Source: Cryoendolithus antarcticus (Eukaryota > Ascomycota > Dothideomycetes > Cladosporiales > Cladosporiaceae). Taken from it: a stretch of 64,000 nt of DNA. A model generated the notes under the pieces. It was not told the DNA's origin and did not search any database. It saw only the letters and a program-made list of their open reading frames with translations. Positions 1 to 9,372 of the stretch are shown here, one piece after another. The stretch lies in NCBI GenBank assembly GCA_002077065.1, contig NAJO01000053.1, positions 163,092-227,091 on the forward strand. Direction: 5' to 3'. The position numbers and the translations under genes are program-made. Position 1 is the first letter of the stretch, and the number at the start of each line of letters is the position of its first letter.

Positions 1-1834
1 GCAAGCACTTGCAGACGATGCGTTCAAGGGCATTGACAAGCCCAGCACTGTTCCCAAGTCAAAGAGCGCGGTGCAATTGCAGCAGAAGTCATCGGTATCG
101 CCCACGAAGCTAAGGAGTGCCGACAGACCACAAGAGGTGTACACACCACAGCCACTACCCTCGACGGCCAGTGGGCGCTATAAGTCGACTGCTGTTGGCA
201 GCTCTCCCCCGCGAACGAGCTCTTTGCAATCAACGAATACTGCTGCTGCTGCCGTAAAGTCGCCTGACTTCATGAAGCGGCCGGTATGGAAAGTGCCAGA
301 CCACGGCCGATCAGCAAGCCAGCCACGAGCGCGTGAGATCTCACAGGTAGCGTCGAGCTCACTTCAGGCCCCTTCGCAGCGCCCCAGCTTACTGAACGTG
401 AATCGCTCGAAGTCACAGACGTCGACTGTGACGACGGTAGCATCATCTCGACCATCTCTTGAAGCCGGCAGACCATCGCAGCTTGATGTTGAAGACGACT
501 CGCTTCATCGCGCGAGGTCTGCTCAACCGCGGACAAGACCAAATAGCTCGTATGTCACCTCGAATCTGGACTTCCTACGTGATCACGAACTGTCGCGCAA
601 ATCCTCATCCGAGGCGCGGAAGTCGCTTGATCGGCGGAGAAGTCAGCAGTCTAGCCCACGACTAGGACCGGCAGCTGGCGATGAGATAACAGTAGAGGAC
701 AAAAACATTGACAATGATCTTGACTTCCTACGCAGGACCGAGGAGCCTGATGCAGTCAAACGGCGACACAGCCGGAAGGAGTCTTCATCACAGCATAAGA
801 AGCGGCTCAGCATACCGTCGATCTCCGGAGCGAAGAACATGTTTGCTGGTCGCTTCGGAGATGCTTTCAAGCGCTTCGAGCAGAGCTCAGGTGATGAGTC
901 GAAAGACCCACCACGTACACCAGACCGAGAAGACATACCCGATCGACGCATGCTCAGCCCTGTGCCAGCCTCAGAAGCCACCTCCGATTCTCCATCTAGA
1001 GCTCTCGATGAAAGTCAAGAGCTACCTCCTGATATGCGCCGTGAGCTCGAGCGGCGACGACTGGCTGAGGAAGAAGAGCGGGTTACTGCTGCCGCTGCGG
1101 AGTATCGTGCTCGTGTGGCTGCCAATGGGACCGGTGGTGCGCCGCCGAGCAGGGCTGATGCAATCAAGAAGCGGGTGCAGGATATCCTTGATGAAGGGAG
1201 GAAGTCGCCTGCGCCTGTACGGAAGACGGCTGAGGGGTATGGGAGATTCACTGATGCGCCGCAGCGGGTGCCGACAGAGATGCTGGAGACAAGCGCAGCT
1301 GCTACGAGTCTGCCGCCGCGGACTACTTCTCTGCCGAAGCCACAGCCTGTGCCAACGCCCGACACGTACACCTCACTGCAACAGCCTCGCACGCGGCCGC
1401 AGCAAGTACCAGAATCCGCGTCCATACAGTCACCGCCCTCATCCACCTCCATGCCAGCTACCCGCACGTTCCCACGACCCTCCGCACCACCGAAACCGAA
1501 AGTCCTCCAAACCTCCCAATGGCCACCTTCATCCAACCCCGACACCGTATCCTCCCGAGCGCCTTCGAAACCCTCCGGCCTTGCAGCCCTGCTAGCGAAA
1601 GATCAGGAAGGCGTGCCAGAGTACCCTCCCCCGGCGCCCGGCGGTCAACGGTCGAGTACCACGCCGCAGACTCGTCAAGCGCCCGTCAGCACTACCGACG
1701 GGACGAATGGGAGTACGGATCGAAATGATTGGGATGAAGCCGAGTTCAGTAGACGGTATCCGAGTCTGAGTGGAATTGAGATGGTGGAGCGCGAGATCGG
1801 GGTTGGGGGCGAAGGGAGTGTGAGGGAAGTGTAG
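1..1834 (+). CDS. C-terminal part of a probable NAK/Ark1-type protein kinase (5' end outside window)
   Basis: The reading frame is open from the first bases of the window, so the true start lies upstream; the first in-frame start-like codon (71) is only a GTG. The visible ~610 residues are Ser/Pro/Arg-rich and largely disordered, with two LDFLR motifs, a basic Ser-rich patch followed by AGRFGDAFKRFE, an acidic/Arg helix (ELPPDMRRELERRRLAEEEE), the segment GYGRFTDA and the terminal box RRYPSLSGIEMVE. From memory this order resembles the regulatory tail of fungal NAK-family (Ark1/Prk1-like) actin-endocytosis kinases, but no kinase domain is in the window, so the name is inference. No intron is needed. 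Confidence 0.55.
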   Translation, partial: QALADDAFKGIDKPSTVPKSKSAVQLQQKSSVSPTKLRSADRPQEVYTPQPLPSTASGRYKSTAVGSSPPRTSSLQSTNTAAAAVKSPDFMKRPVWKVPDHGRSASQPRAREISQVASSSLQAPSQRPSLLNVNRSKSQTSTVTTVASSRPSLEAGRPSQLDVEDDSLHRARSAQPRTRPNSSYVTSNLDFLRDHELSRKSSSEARKSLDRRRSQQSSPRLGPAAGDEITVEDKNIDNDLDFLRRTEEPDAVKRRHSRKESSSQHKKRLSIPSISGAKNMFAGRFGDAFKRFEQSSGDESKDPPRTPDREDIPDRRMLSPVPASEATSDSPSRALDESQELPPDMRRELERRRLAEEEERVTAAAAEYRARVAANGTGGAPPSRADAIKKRVQDILDEGRKSPAPVRKTAEGYGRFTDAPQRVPTEMLETSAAATSLPPRTTSLPKPQPVPTPDTYTSLQQPRTRPQQVPESASIQSPPSSTSMPATRTFPRPSAPPKPKVLQTSQWPPSSNPDTVSSRAPSKPSGLAALLAKDQEGVPEYPPPAPGGQRSSTTPQTRQAPVSTTDGTNGSTDRNDWDEAEFSRRYPSLSGIEMVEREIGVGGEGSVREV

Positions 1835-2075
1835 CATTCGTCATCGACATGTAGAACCGGATCTAGATGTATCGACTAGCTCATATCGCCATTGTCTGCA
1901 CGACAGCTCCAGTAATCGTTCAAGCACCTCGTGCCCGTGAACTTCGTACCCCGTACAGCCGAGATCCGAGCGACTCCACTTTCCTTGACCTCACTCCATG
2001 TCGTGCACAGTATATCATTACACACAACTACAATGTGAAGATCTCGTCTAGCAACTCGTAGCATAGCCCGTCACA

Positions 2076-2651
2076 ATGAGTCAGTACGCCGCCTCCCTGC
2101 CCTCAGACGGCACAGTCCCCAAGGATATCGCATCCTTCTTCTCAGACTTCTACAAAATCTCCGATACCGAGGCCGCGCATGAAGATTACGCAGACGCACT
2201 TACATCCGACGGTGTCCTCACGATGGGCTCTAAGCGAGTCACCGGACGGGCAGGTCAGTCGCTCTCCTCGCCTTGTTCGCGCGCATCTGGTAAAGCGAGA
2301 AAGCTCAGTGTTGATGTGACTATTAGATATTCTTGCGCTGCGGAAAGCAATGTGGGAGAAAGTCTCCTCGCGCTCGCACTACCCGCTCAAAATCTTCTCC
2401 TTCGCCCCGCTGAGCGAGGAAGGGGGAGAGGTGATGTTGTATGGTACTGTAGACTACGGACTGCGAGATGGGAAGAAGGCTGAGGGGATCGAGTGGGCTG
2501 CGAGAGCAAAGTTGGTGAGGGTAGAGGTGAGGTTGAGAATGAGTGAGTACCAGGTTTATTTGGTGAGTGGTGTGTGTGATTTGAAAGGGGGAGGTGGAGT
2601 GCTGACGCGGTGGGATAGGATCCTGGGGCTATGGCTGCAAAGGCGAAGTAG
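2076..2651 (+). CDS. Small NTF2-like / SnoaL-fold protein, three exons
   Basis: Spliced model: 2076-2253, 2327-2562, 2619-2651, giving 148 aa. Both introns have GT...AG ends (73 and 56 bp) and keep the frame; the last exon adds ten residues ending AMAAKAK. The N-terminal helix (DIASFFSDFYKISD), the EDYADALTSDGVLTMGSKRVTG strand-helix region and the later VMLYGTVDYGLRDGK strand have the pattern of the fungal SnoaL/NTF2-like group, small cone-shaped proteins that include isomerases and dehydratases of unknown substrate. No signal peptide is visible. The function cannot be deduced from sequence; the fold call is by pattern. Confidence 0.7.
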
Positions 2652-3283
2652 ACTATCCGTTCGTGCCTCTCTGAACACTTCCAGATTGTTCCTTTCTCTG
2701 CTAGCAGGTGCTTGTTTCGTGCGCAGGGCCTTGTGTGCCCCAGCTGATGTCTACGCGTGGGAAACCATGCGGCTTGCTTCGCGTCTCAGTCGCGCGTCAA
2801 TCCGATCGGTCTCATAGCAACTAGACCACTCGAGCGAGACACTTTGGTTCCTTACGGTAAGACGCCAGCGAGACCGTCTGCCCGCTCGTCGCACATCAGT
2901 GTGACTGCAATTCTCCGCTTGACCACCACAATGATGGCTGAGCGAATAAACGTTTGCTGCCAAGGCAGACTCGCGACCGAACATGAAGCTCGTGCAAGAA
3001 CATATGATCGTCTGAGTGCCGATCGATGTGATCTGGAGCTCGAGCTGCCTATCTCGATGATGTCCAGTAATTGCCGCCGATGCGCGCCAGCGATCGGGGG
3101 TATTCCGCAACCCTCGACGAGGCGAGCAGCTTCGAGACCATGCTTTACAGGCCAGTCTTTCTGGAATGAACCTCCACGAAGCCAGCACATAATACCAATA
3201 TAGTGCCAGTGAGATCTGGTCGATAACTTGACTCGAGACATTGTTATTGTCAGACAAGCGAGTCGTCTTCATCGTTAGCTGCA
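2652..3283. other. Intergenic spacer, nothing recognised
   Basis: The spacer lies between the convergent ends of the NTF2-like gene and Ku80. It holds open frames on both strands but none starts with a plausible ATG context or shows a recognisable domain. It probably contains the two 3' untranslated regions. Confidence 0.6.
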
Positions 3284-5482
3284 TCACTTCGGCTTCGGCA
3301 TCGACCAGAACGCCTTCGCCTCCTCCTCATTGACAAGAGCCTTCGCCTCTTCCTCCGGCAAGCCCTCGATCTCCACCTCCTTCCTCTGCACAAGCCCAAG
3401 CCTCGCATTCTTGATCGCAACCCACAGCAACCTCCTGTCACCACCAAGCTCCTCGCCGACCATCTTGCCCTTCAGCTCCCGCAAGAACTCGTTATACATA
3501 TACGGCACCTCCAGATCCAGTAGCTCCTCGCGCATGGTACTAACACCCTCGACGACTTGCTGGTCCTTGCTGCCCCCAAATGATGCCTCAGTCCAGTCGT
3601 AGATGATTGTCTTCATCTGCTTGACTGCATTCTCAATGTCGGCGTTGTCTGTGGTGCTGAGCATCGCTTGCTTGAACTCGGGTATGGCGTTCTTCGGATC
3701 GATGCGCTTCGACTTGCGACCTGGATCCTGTGCAAGCAGTGCGCCGATGTCGAGGTCAGATAGCGGCTTGTCGGTCTCTCGCTTTCTATTGTATTGCTTG
3801 CCGCGAGCCTTGGGTGGGACTTTCTTGACTTCAGCAGCTTTGATGACGCTTGCGAGGGCGGATTTCGAGCTGCTTGCTAATTCGTCCGGCGGGCGTGAGA
3901 AGCGAGTAAGCACCTCGGGCATATCCGGCGGCTCTCTGTCTGGGTGAGTTGCGCGATGCTTGATGACCTGATTGATTCGATGCAGCTTCATGCTGTAAGC
4001 CTCGTCCACAGGTGCATACTCCGTCGGCTGTCCGTTATCATCTTTGCCGAACTCTGACAGATCCATGCTGTCGACTAGGTCACTCATCGCGTCTTTCAGG
4101 TCATTGGACGGCAGATTGCGATGTAGTGTCAACACCTTGCCACCGACTGTGATCACCTTGTCAAGCGATGGAAAGCGATAGGACCGGACGTCCTCGGCGA
4201 ACGGCAGCTCTACATCGTACAGACACTCGAAGTCAGGCTCGATGCTAGGCATGAGCAGGAGGACACGAGGCTCCTTGTTCTCTTTCGCTACAAAGCGTGC
4301 CACAGCGTATGACTCGAGCTCATATAATGCGTGTATCAGCGACGACAATGCCATGTATGCTTTCTCATTGGTCCGTTCAGCCATGATCATGTTAGTGCGA
4401 GACATGTCCATGTATCGCTCGTACTGCTTCGCCTCCACAAATCCAAGGATGTCCAGATCAGGCTCGGTCTCGTATGTCGTAATGTTGCGATCGCTCTCGG
4501 AGATGTGCACAGCAGTGCGACCGTACTCGAAGCCTTTAGCTAGTTCATCGAGCGCAACGTCGCGCTTTCCGCCTGGTGCATGTTCGTCCTCGACTTGGTA
4601 CGTGCGTGTGCTCTTGACAGATGCGAGACCACCACCGGGAATCTCAGATTCGCCGTTGACAGTTTGCGTCGATTGAGTTGCCTCAATGTCGCTGCGCACG
4701 ACAAACGAGCTTGCTGTCGGCGCCGCGGCTACCATGGTCTTCGAGTATCGTTCAACATTGATGGTGATAGCGGTCTCGTACTGCTCTGCATTGCCGAGGT
4801 GGAGCTTGCCTTTGTACAGTGGCGTCGGCCGGACTTGTTTCACTCTCGGGACAGAGATCTCGTCGACGGCTTGGGCGAGGGTGCCGAAGACACCAGCTCC
4901 ATCATCGCAGAATTGACGCAGGATCCCTTCGTTCTGAGCCTTAGTCGAGTCTTTGCTCTCCTCCTTGAAGCCATAGTCAGAGTCATCGAAGTCGACGCCA
5001 AGCACAGTCAATTGGATATCATCCTCCTGGAGTTTCGCCCTAATCTGAGGCAGGTCATCTACATCCATCGGACCTCGTGCATCAGTAACCAGAACAATCT
5101 TGCGATCATACTTGAGCTTCTTGCAAGTCTCGGTAATCATCTGGATTGCAACAATCATGGCAGACACAATGTCGCCACCATGGGTGTTGCTCACAACGAG
5201 CTCTCGCTGCAGCTTGCGGATCTGCGGCATCTGAACTTGGGCAATGTTGTGTAGGATGCTGATGTGTTCGTAGCCTTCGCCGAGCGAGTTCAAGGTCTCA
5301 TCAGTACGCACTGCGACCACGCCAGCCATGGCCGTCTTCCTGCCGCTGGCGACAGTTGACATGATCTTGTCCCAGACATATTCGAGGGCAAAGTCCAGAT
5401 TAGTCTCCTTGCGGCCATGGCTGCGCTCGCCCATCGTCGAGCCAATGTCGACGATGTAAACGGTGGCCTCCTTCTGCGCCAT
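3284..5482 (-). CDS. ku80: Ku80, DNA-end-binding subunit of the Ku heterodimer (NHEJ)
   Basis: Ku80 pairs with Ku70, rings broken DNA ends, recruits the non-homologous end-joining machinery and also acts at telomeres in the nucleus. The 732-aa single-exon frame starts with a von Willebrand A-like domain (EATVYIVDIGSTMG; later KIVLVTDARGPMD), followed by the Ku core beta-barrel (about residues 220-500, with GGGLASVKSTRTYQ and the YSMKLHRINQVIKHRA arm) and a C-terminal helical region (after about 580) ending KAFWSMPKPK. The longer frame to 5503 begins with a non-ATG codon; the ATG at 5482 matches the usual fungal N terminus. It is divergent from the TMEM205-like gene. Confidence 0.95.
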   Translation of the reverse strand: MAQKEATVYIVDIGSTMGERSHGRKETNLDFALEYVWDKIMSTVASGRKTAMAGVVAVRTDETLNSLGEGYEHISILHNIAQVQMPQIRKLQRELVVSNTHGGDIVSAMIVAIQMITETCKKLKYDRKIVLVTDARGPMDVDDLPQIRAKLQEDDIQLTVLGVDFDDSDYGFKEESKDSTKAQNEGILRQFCDDGAGVFGTLAQAVDEISVPRVKQVRPTPLYKGKLHLGNAEQYETAITINVERYSKTMVAAAPTASSFVVRSDIEATQSTQTVNGESEIPGGGLASVKSTRTYQVEDEHAPGGKRDVALDELAKGFEYGRTAVHISESDRNITTYETEPDLDILGFVEAKQYERYMDMSRTNMIMAERTNEKAYMALSSLIHALYELESYAVARFVAKENKEPRVLLLMPSIEPDFECLYDVELPFAEDVRSYRFPSLDKVITVGGKVLTLHRNLPSNDLKDAMSDLVDSMDLSEFGKDDNGQPTEYAPVDEAYSMKLHRINQVIKHRATHPDREPPDMPEVLTRFSRPPDELASSSKSALASVIKAAEVKKVPPKARGKQYNRKRETDKPLSDLDIGALLAQDPGRKSKRIDPKNAIPEFKQAMLSTTDNADIENAVKQMKTIIYDWTEASFGGSKDQQVVEGVSTMREELLDLEVPYMYNEFLRELKGKMVGEELGGDRRLLWVAIKNARLGLVQRKEVEIEGLPEEEAKALVNEEEAKAFWSMPKPK

Positions 5483-5791
5483 GACTGCTGTAGTCCTGGA
5501 CAAGAGTGGGTGTATCTACATGGTCTATATATGACCTCTCCAAGGCGGCAGAGGTGAAGTCAACATTTGGTTTAGGCAAACGCGTCGACAGTCGCGTCGC
5601 ATGACTCGCGCCCAAAGTAATGACGTCGATCAAACGCCGAGGTCCACATATTGGCATTGGAACACTTTCGAGGTCGTCAATAGCCTTACAGTCCATTGCT
5701 TACTCTGCAGTCTTATTACCAGTCTTTTCAGCTTCTCAGGCGTCTTTAGCTCCAGACTTGCGAGACGCTACCTCCCATTCGACAATCGACA
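5483..5791. promoter_or_regulatory. Shared 309-bp divergent promoter region of Ku80 and the TMEM205-like gene
   Basis: The region lies head-to-head between two ATGs, so both promoters and 5' leaders must fit here. A TATA-like tatatatg lies near 5525, on the Ku80 side. No further operator could be identified. Confidence 0.5.
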
Positions 5792-6410
5792 ATGCCTGCC
5801 CTCGCCTCCCTCTCCGACCCAAAAGTCTACCACATCCTCACGTACGGCACACTGCTCGGCTCGAACCTGTATCAGACCTTCCTCAACGGCCCAGTATCAT
5901 ACAAGGCCCTCCCTCGAGCATCATTCTCTACCCTCCAGCAAGCCATCTTCCCACCGTACTTCAGTCTCCAGTCAGCACTGCCAATTCTACTGGCATTGAC
6001 ATGGCCTGGTGACAAGATCGCAGGCGTCGCAGGACGAGAGCTGCGCAAAGATAGCGGATGGGCGGGAATACTGTCAGGAGACAACTTTTGGGTCGCTGGC
6101 GTGCCGGTGGCGTTGATGTTCCTGACGAGTGCAGTGAATCTTGTGTGGTTTGGACCGGCGACTACGAAGATCCTGAGAGAGAGGAAGCATCAAGGTTAGT
6201 GAAGGTGATTTCGACTATATGATGGTACAATACTGACTCTGAACAGAAACAAGAGACGGCAAGAGATACTGGGACAAGGGTGACCACTCGGTCGAGATGA
6301 CCAAACTGAATAAGAACTTCAACATACTGCATGGCATTGCATCGGCGACGAACTTGGTGGGCACATTTGCAGCGCTTTACTACGGAGCTGTGCTCGCGGA
6401 GCGGATATAA
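5792..6410 (+). CDS. TMEM205-like (DUF4149) small membrane protein, two exons
   Basis: Exons 5792-6194 and 6247-6410 encode 188 aa; the 52-bp intron splits the Glu codon of KHQ-ETRDGKRYWD. The N-terminal motif YHILTYGTLLGSNLYQTFLNG and the C-terminal LNKNFNILHGIASATNLVG are the two hallmark blocks of the DUF4149/TMEM205 family. Four hydrophobic segments are visible (about residues 15-35, 60-75, 100-120, 165-185). The biochemical role is not established for the fungal members; a membrane location is clear from the sequence. Confidence 0.88.
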
Positions 6411-6439
6411 ACGCAAGATATACACTGTATAGTCTCCGC

Positions 6440-7402
6440 CTACAGCTCCCTCTCGAGCTTCAGCCCTTCCGCAATCCCCTGCATGATCTTCGCCTTCGCT
6501 TCCTCATTCAGACTCTGCAGCGGTCTTCTCGGCACTCCACCATATCCGTACGCTCCCTCGATCGCCGCCTTCGTGCCAGCAATCGCACTCTTGGTCAGTA
6601 CCCAATCGGCCTTGCTCAACACCTTCTGCAGCTTGATCGCCTCCTCATACTTCCCCTCACTCCATAGATTCCAGACCTTGACACACAGCTTTGGCAAGAC
6701 GTTGGCGCCGCCCGCGATGATACCACTGCCTCCGGAAGCTGCAGTCTGCACCGTAAAGTCCGCAATGCCGCCATATGCCATCCAGCCTGAGCCCTTCGAT
6801 GTCGCAGTCACGGCATTCGTAGCTGTCGCGACCCGCGTGAGTTTGCCAGTTTGACCACATGTGAGCTTCGCGCCACAGATCTTCCCTTTCGTCGCTTCTA
6901 CGAGTCGAATCATGAAGTCTGAGTCCATGTCCACACCAGCCACAGCTCCAGGGTAATTATACAGTATCACAGGCAGTGGACTCTTCTCAGCCACCTCAGT
7001 GAAGTATTCGAAGATCAACGCCTCGCTGCTCTGCGCTTTGTAGTAGCTAGGCGGTAAGATCAGAGCATACTCTGCTCCAGCTTCGGCTTGCTCTTGACAT
7101 GTCTCGACCGTCCGGCGGACGCTATTCTCGCTGCAGCCTGCTATCACGGGTACGGAGGAAAAGCCCGCTTCATCCAGTGCTTTGCGTGTGGTTTGTGTCA
7201 CTGTGGTTTTCTCGGCAGAGGAGAGGTGGACTGCTTCGCCATTCGAGCCGAGGGTGACGAGCCCTGCCAGACCTGCTTCGGCGAGGCGTACTGCATGGCG
7301 GCTGATGGTGGGTAGGTCGAGGTCTTCAGTTTGAAGATCGAAGAAGGTCATTGTGGGGGCGTAGATGCCATGGCGGAGAGGTGTGCGCGCCTTGGTAGAC
7401 AT
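6440..7402 (-). CDS. DHDPS/NAL-family aldolase, probably a 2-keto-3-deoxy sugar-acid or 4-hydroxy-2-oxoglutarate aldolase
   Basis: The protein is a 320-aa TIM-barrel class I aldolase. Visible landmarks: pyruvate-binding turn TLGSNGEAVHLS (consensus GTTGE), catalytic Tyr148 in ILYNYPG, and Schiff-base Lys179 in CGAKLTCG. The upstream in-frame extension to 7429 starts with a non-ATG codon, so the ATG at 7402 is chosen. Fungal relatives include L-threo-3-deoxy-hexulosonate aldolase (GaaC/Lga1) of pectin-sugar catabolism and HOGA1-type enzymes; the substrate here is not decided by sequence. It is head-to-head with a Gfo/Idh/MocA dehydrogenase, which supports a small sugar-acid catabolic unit (inference). 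Confidence 0.88.
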   Translation of the reverse strand: MSTKARTPLRHGIYAPTMTFFDLQTEDLDLPTISRHAVRLAEAGLAGLVTLGSNGEAVHLSSAEKTTVTQTTRKALDEAGFSSVPVIAGCSENSVRRTVETCQEQAEAGAEYALILPPSYYKAQSSEALIFEYFTEVAEKSPLPVILYNYPGAVAGVDMDSDFMIRLVEATKGKICGAKLTCGQTGKLTRVATATNAVTATSKGSGWMAYGGIADFTVQTAASGGSGIIAGGANVLPKLCVKVWNLWSEGKYEEAIKLQKVLSKADWVLTKSAIAGTKAAIEGAYGYGGVPRRPLQSLNEEAKAKIMQGIAEGLKLEREL

Positions 7403-8045
7403 GATGCGGATGCACTGGCAGTCAATCAAATGCAGTGCGTTTGCAACAGATCAAGTACGTTGTAAGATCTCGGGCAGAGAGAGGTCGCAGACGGGAGCTC
7501 AAGGAAGTAGGATAGTAGAAAAGCGACCTACTGTAGTCGTCGACACAGTCAAAGGCTGTCATCGGATAATGTTGAGATCGTAGGCATGACACAATATGGA
7601 AGATCAGTAAGATGAATGAGCTCTCGGTAAGCCGCCCAGAAGCCGATAGGTTCTTAACTTGCTGCAGGTACCAGGACAAACCGATTGCCGACTGGTGGAA
7701 GAAGGTGGGAGATGAGCGAGAGATAGATCATCCTCGAGTGGGAGACCGTCAGGTCAATAATCCGTCCCCACCACCCCACCACCCCACCACCTCGCGCCAA
7801 AGTTGTTCCGAGTGACAAAGATGCTCCTTCTTCGAAATCGGCATATGATCCGTGACTGCATCCGTACATCAACATCGGAGTATTCAGCAAACATTCGCAA
7901 ATACTTGGTAAGTATACCACACCCCTTCCTCTACTTCTCCTTCTCCTACACTCTTTTACGCGCGTTTCCTGTTTTGAGGCACACCAGTCCTCAGTAGTCC
8001 AGGTCGTGTGATCACAAGCAGTCTTCATCACGAACACAGCAAGCC
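7403..8045. promoter_or_regulatory. Shared divergent promoter of the aldolase and Gfo/Idh genes, with a CCCCAC cluster
   Basis: This 643-bp region separates two divergently transcribed metabolic genes. At 7766-7791 the top strand carries three CCCCAC units spaced by 8 bp; on the bottom strand each reads GTGGGG, which fits the CreA/Mig1 consensus SYGGRG for carbon catabolite repression. A pyrimidine-rich stretch (7922-7955) precedes the ATG at 8046. The CreA assignment is inference from consensus matching only. Confidence 0.45.
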
Positions 8046-9296
8046 ATGGCGAGACCTCTCAATGTCCTCATGGTGGGCACTGGCGAGTACACCACTGGCT
8101 TTGTTGGTGGCGGGCAATCAGGAAGCGACAAGAAGGTCGGCGTTGTAGGCCTCTCCCTGTTCGACCTCCGACGGCGTGGCAAAGTGGGTAAGCTGTCAAT
8201 GGTCGGCACGACTGGCAATAAGTTTCCTGCGATCCGCGAGCACCTCACGAAGAACATCACGGAATACTACAATGGCCTGGACACTTCGTTCGACTCTTTC
8301 CCAGGTAATGAGGAGCGAGACCCTAAAGCTTACAAGAAAGCCATCGATGCACTATCACCCGGCGATGCCATCACGATCTTCACCCCAGACCCGACGCACT
8401 ACCCAATAGCTCTGTACGCAATCCAGCGGAAGATCCACGTCATGATCACCAAGCCCGCCGTCAAGACTCTCGAGGAACACCAACACCTCATCACCGAAGC
8501 CACGAAGCACGGCGTCTTCGTCTATGTAGAACACCACAAGCGTTACGACCCAGCCTACGCAGATGCTCGGAATCGTGCTGTCCGTGGCGAGCTCGGCGAA
8601 TTCAACTACTTCTACAGCTACATGTCGCAGCCGAAGTCGCAGCTTGAGACGTTCAAGGCTTGGGCTGGGAAGGACAGCGATATCTCGTACTACCTCAACT
8701 CGCATCATGTTGATGTGTGCGAGAGTATGGTGCCGGAGTATCGTCCGACAAAGGTCACGGCTAGTGCTTCTACAGGTACAGCGACGAATCTGGGATGCGT
8801 GGCGGAGACAGAAGATACCATTACGCTGCTCGTGGACTGGGTCAAGAAAGATGGCTCAAATCGAAGAGCGACGGGCGTCTACACTGCTTCTTGGACGGCA
8901 CCACAGAAAGCTGGCGTGCACTCGAATCAGTACTTTCACTTCATGGGGTCTGAAGGCGAAGTCCGCATCAATCAAGCGAAGCGAGGTTACGATGTCACAA
9001 CCGATGATGCAGGGCTGATGTGGTATAACCCCTTCTACATGAAGTATGCGCCTGATGAGGAAGGGAACTTTGCCGGGCAGGGTGGATATGGTTATGTGAG
9101 TTTCGAGAAGTTCGTGGATGGATGCAGTGCGGTCAATGAAGGGAGGAAGAAGGTGGAGGATCTTGATCGGGTGGGACTACCGACACTGAGCAATACGATC
9201 GCTACTGGAGCGATTCTTGAGGCGGGGAGGAGGAGTCTGGATGAGAAGAGGAGTGTGGAGATTGTGGAGGAGGGAGGAAAGTGGAGTCTGAAGTGA
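8046..9296 (+). CDS. Gfo/Idh/MocA-family NAD(P)-dependent oxidoreductase
   Basis: A 416-aa single-exon protein. The Rossmann N terminus (NVLMVGTGEYTTGFVGGG) is followed by a conserved nucleotide-sugar-dehydrogenase layout: FTPDPTHYPIALYAIQRKIH, then MITKPAVKT in the position of the family's EKP motif (Lys conserved, Glu replaced by Thr), then EHHKRYDPAY. The C-terminal alpha/beta domain carries the substrate sheet (FHFMGSEGEVRINQAKRGYD). No signal peptide, so it is probably cytosolic. Together with the divergent aldolase it probably oxidises a sugar or sugar acid; the substrate is unknown. Confidence 0.88.
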   Translation: MARPLNVLMVGTGEYTTGFVGGGQSGSDKKVGVVGLSLFDLRRRGKVGKLSMVGTTGNKFPAIREHLTKNITEYYNGLDTSFDSFPGNEERDPKAYKKAIDALSPGDAITIFTPDPTHYPIALYAIQRKIHVMITKPAVKTLEEHQHLITEATKHGVFVYVEHHKRYDPAYADARNRAVRGELGEFNYFYSYMSQPKSQLETFKAWAGKDSDISYYLNSHHVDVCESMVPEYRPTKVTASASTGTATNLGCVAETEDTITLLVDWVKKDGSNRRATGVYTASWTAPQKAGVHSNQYFHFMGSEGEVRINQAKRGYDVTTDDAGLMWYNPFYMKYAPDEEGNFAGQGGYGYVSFEKFVDGCSAVNEGRKKVEDLDRVGLPTLSNTIATGAILEAGRRSLDEKRSVEIVEEGGKWSLK

Positions 9297-9372
9297 AAAG
9301 GTCTCATATCTGTATCACCAGCACTCATGATCTGGACGTACTGGCGCTGTCATTATGTCATTGTGTAGCTTC

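Noticed and set aside
2757..3203. 148-codon plus frame between the NTF2-like gene and Ku80
   Set aside because: Overlaps a longer antisense frame, has no domain and no good start context.
7766..7791. CCACCCC repeat considered as a microsatellite only
   Set aside because: Too short for a meaningful microsatellite; kept as a possible CreA cluster instead.
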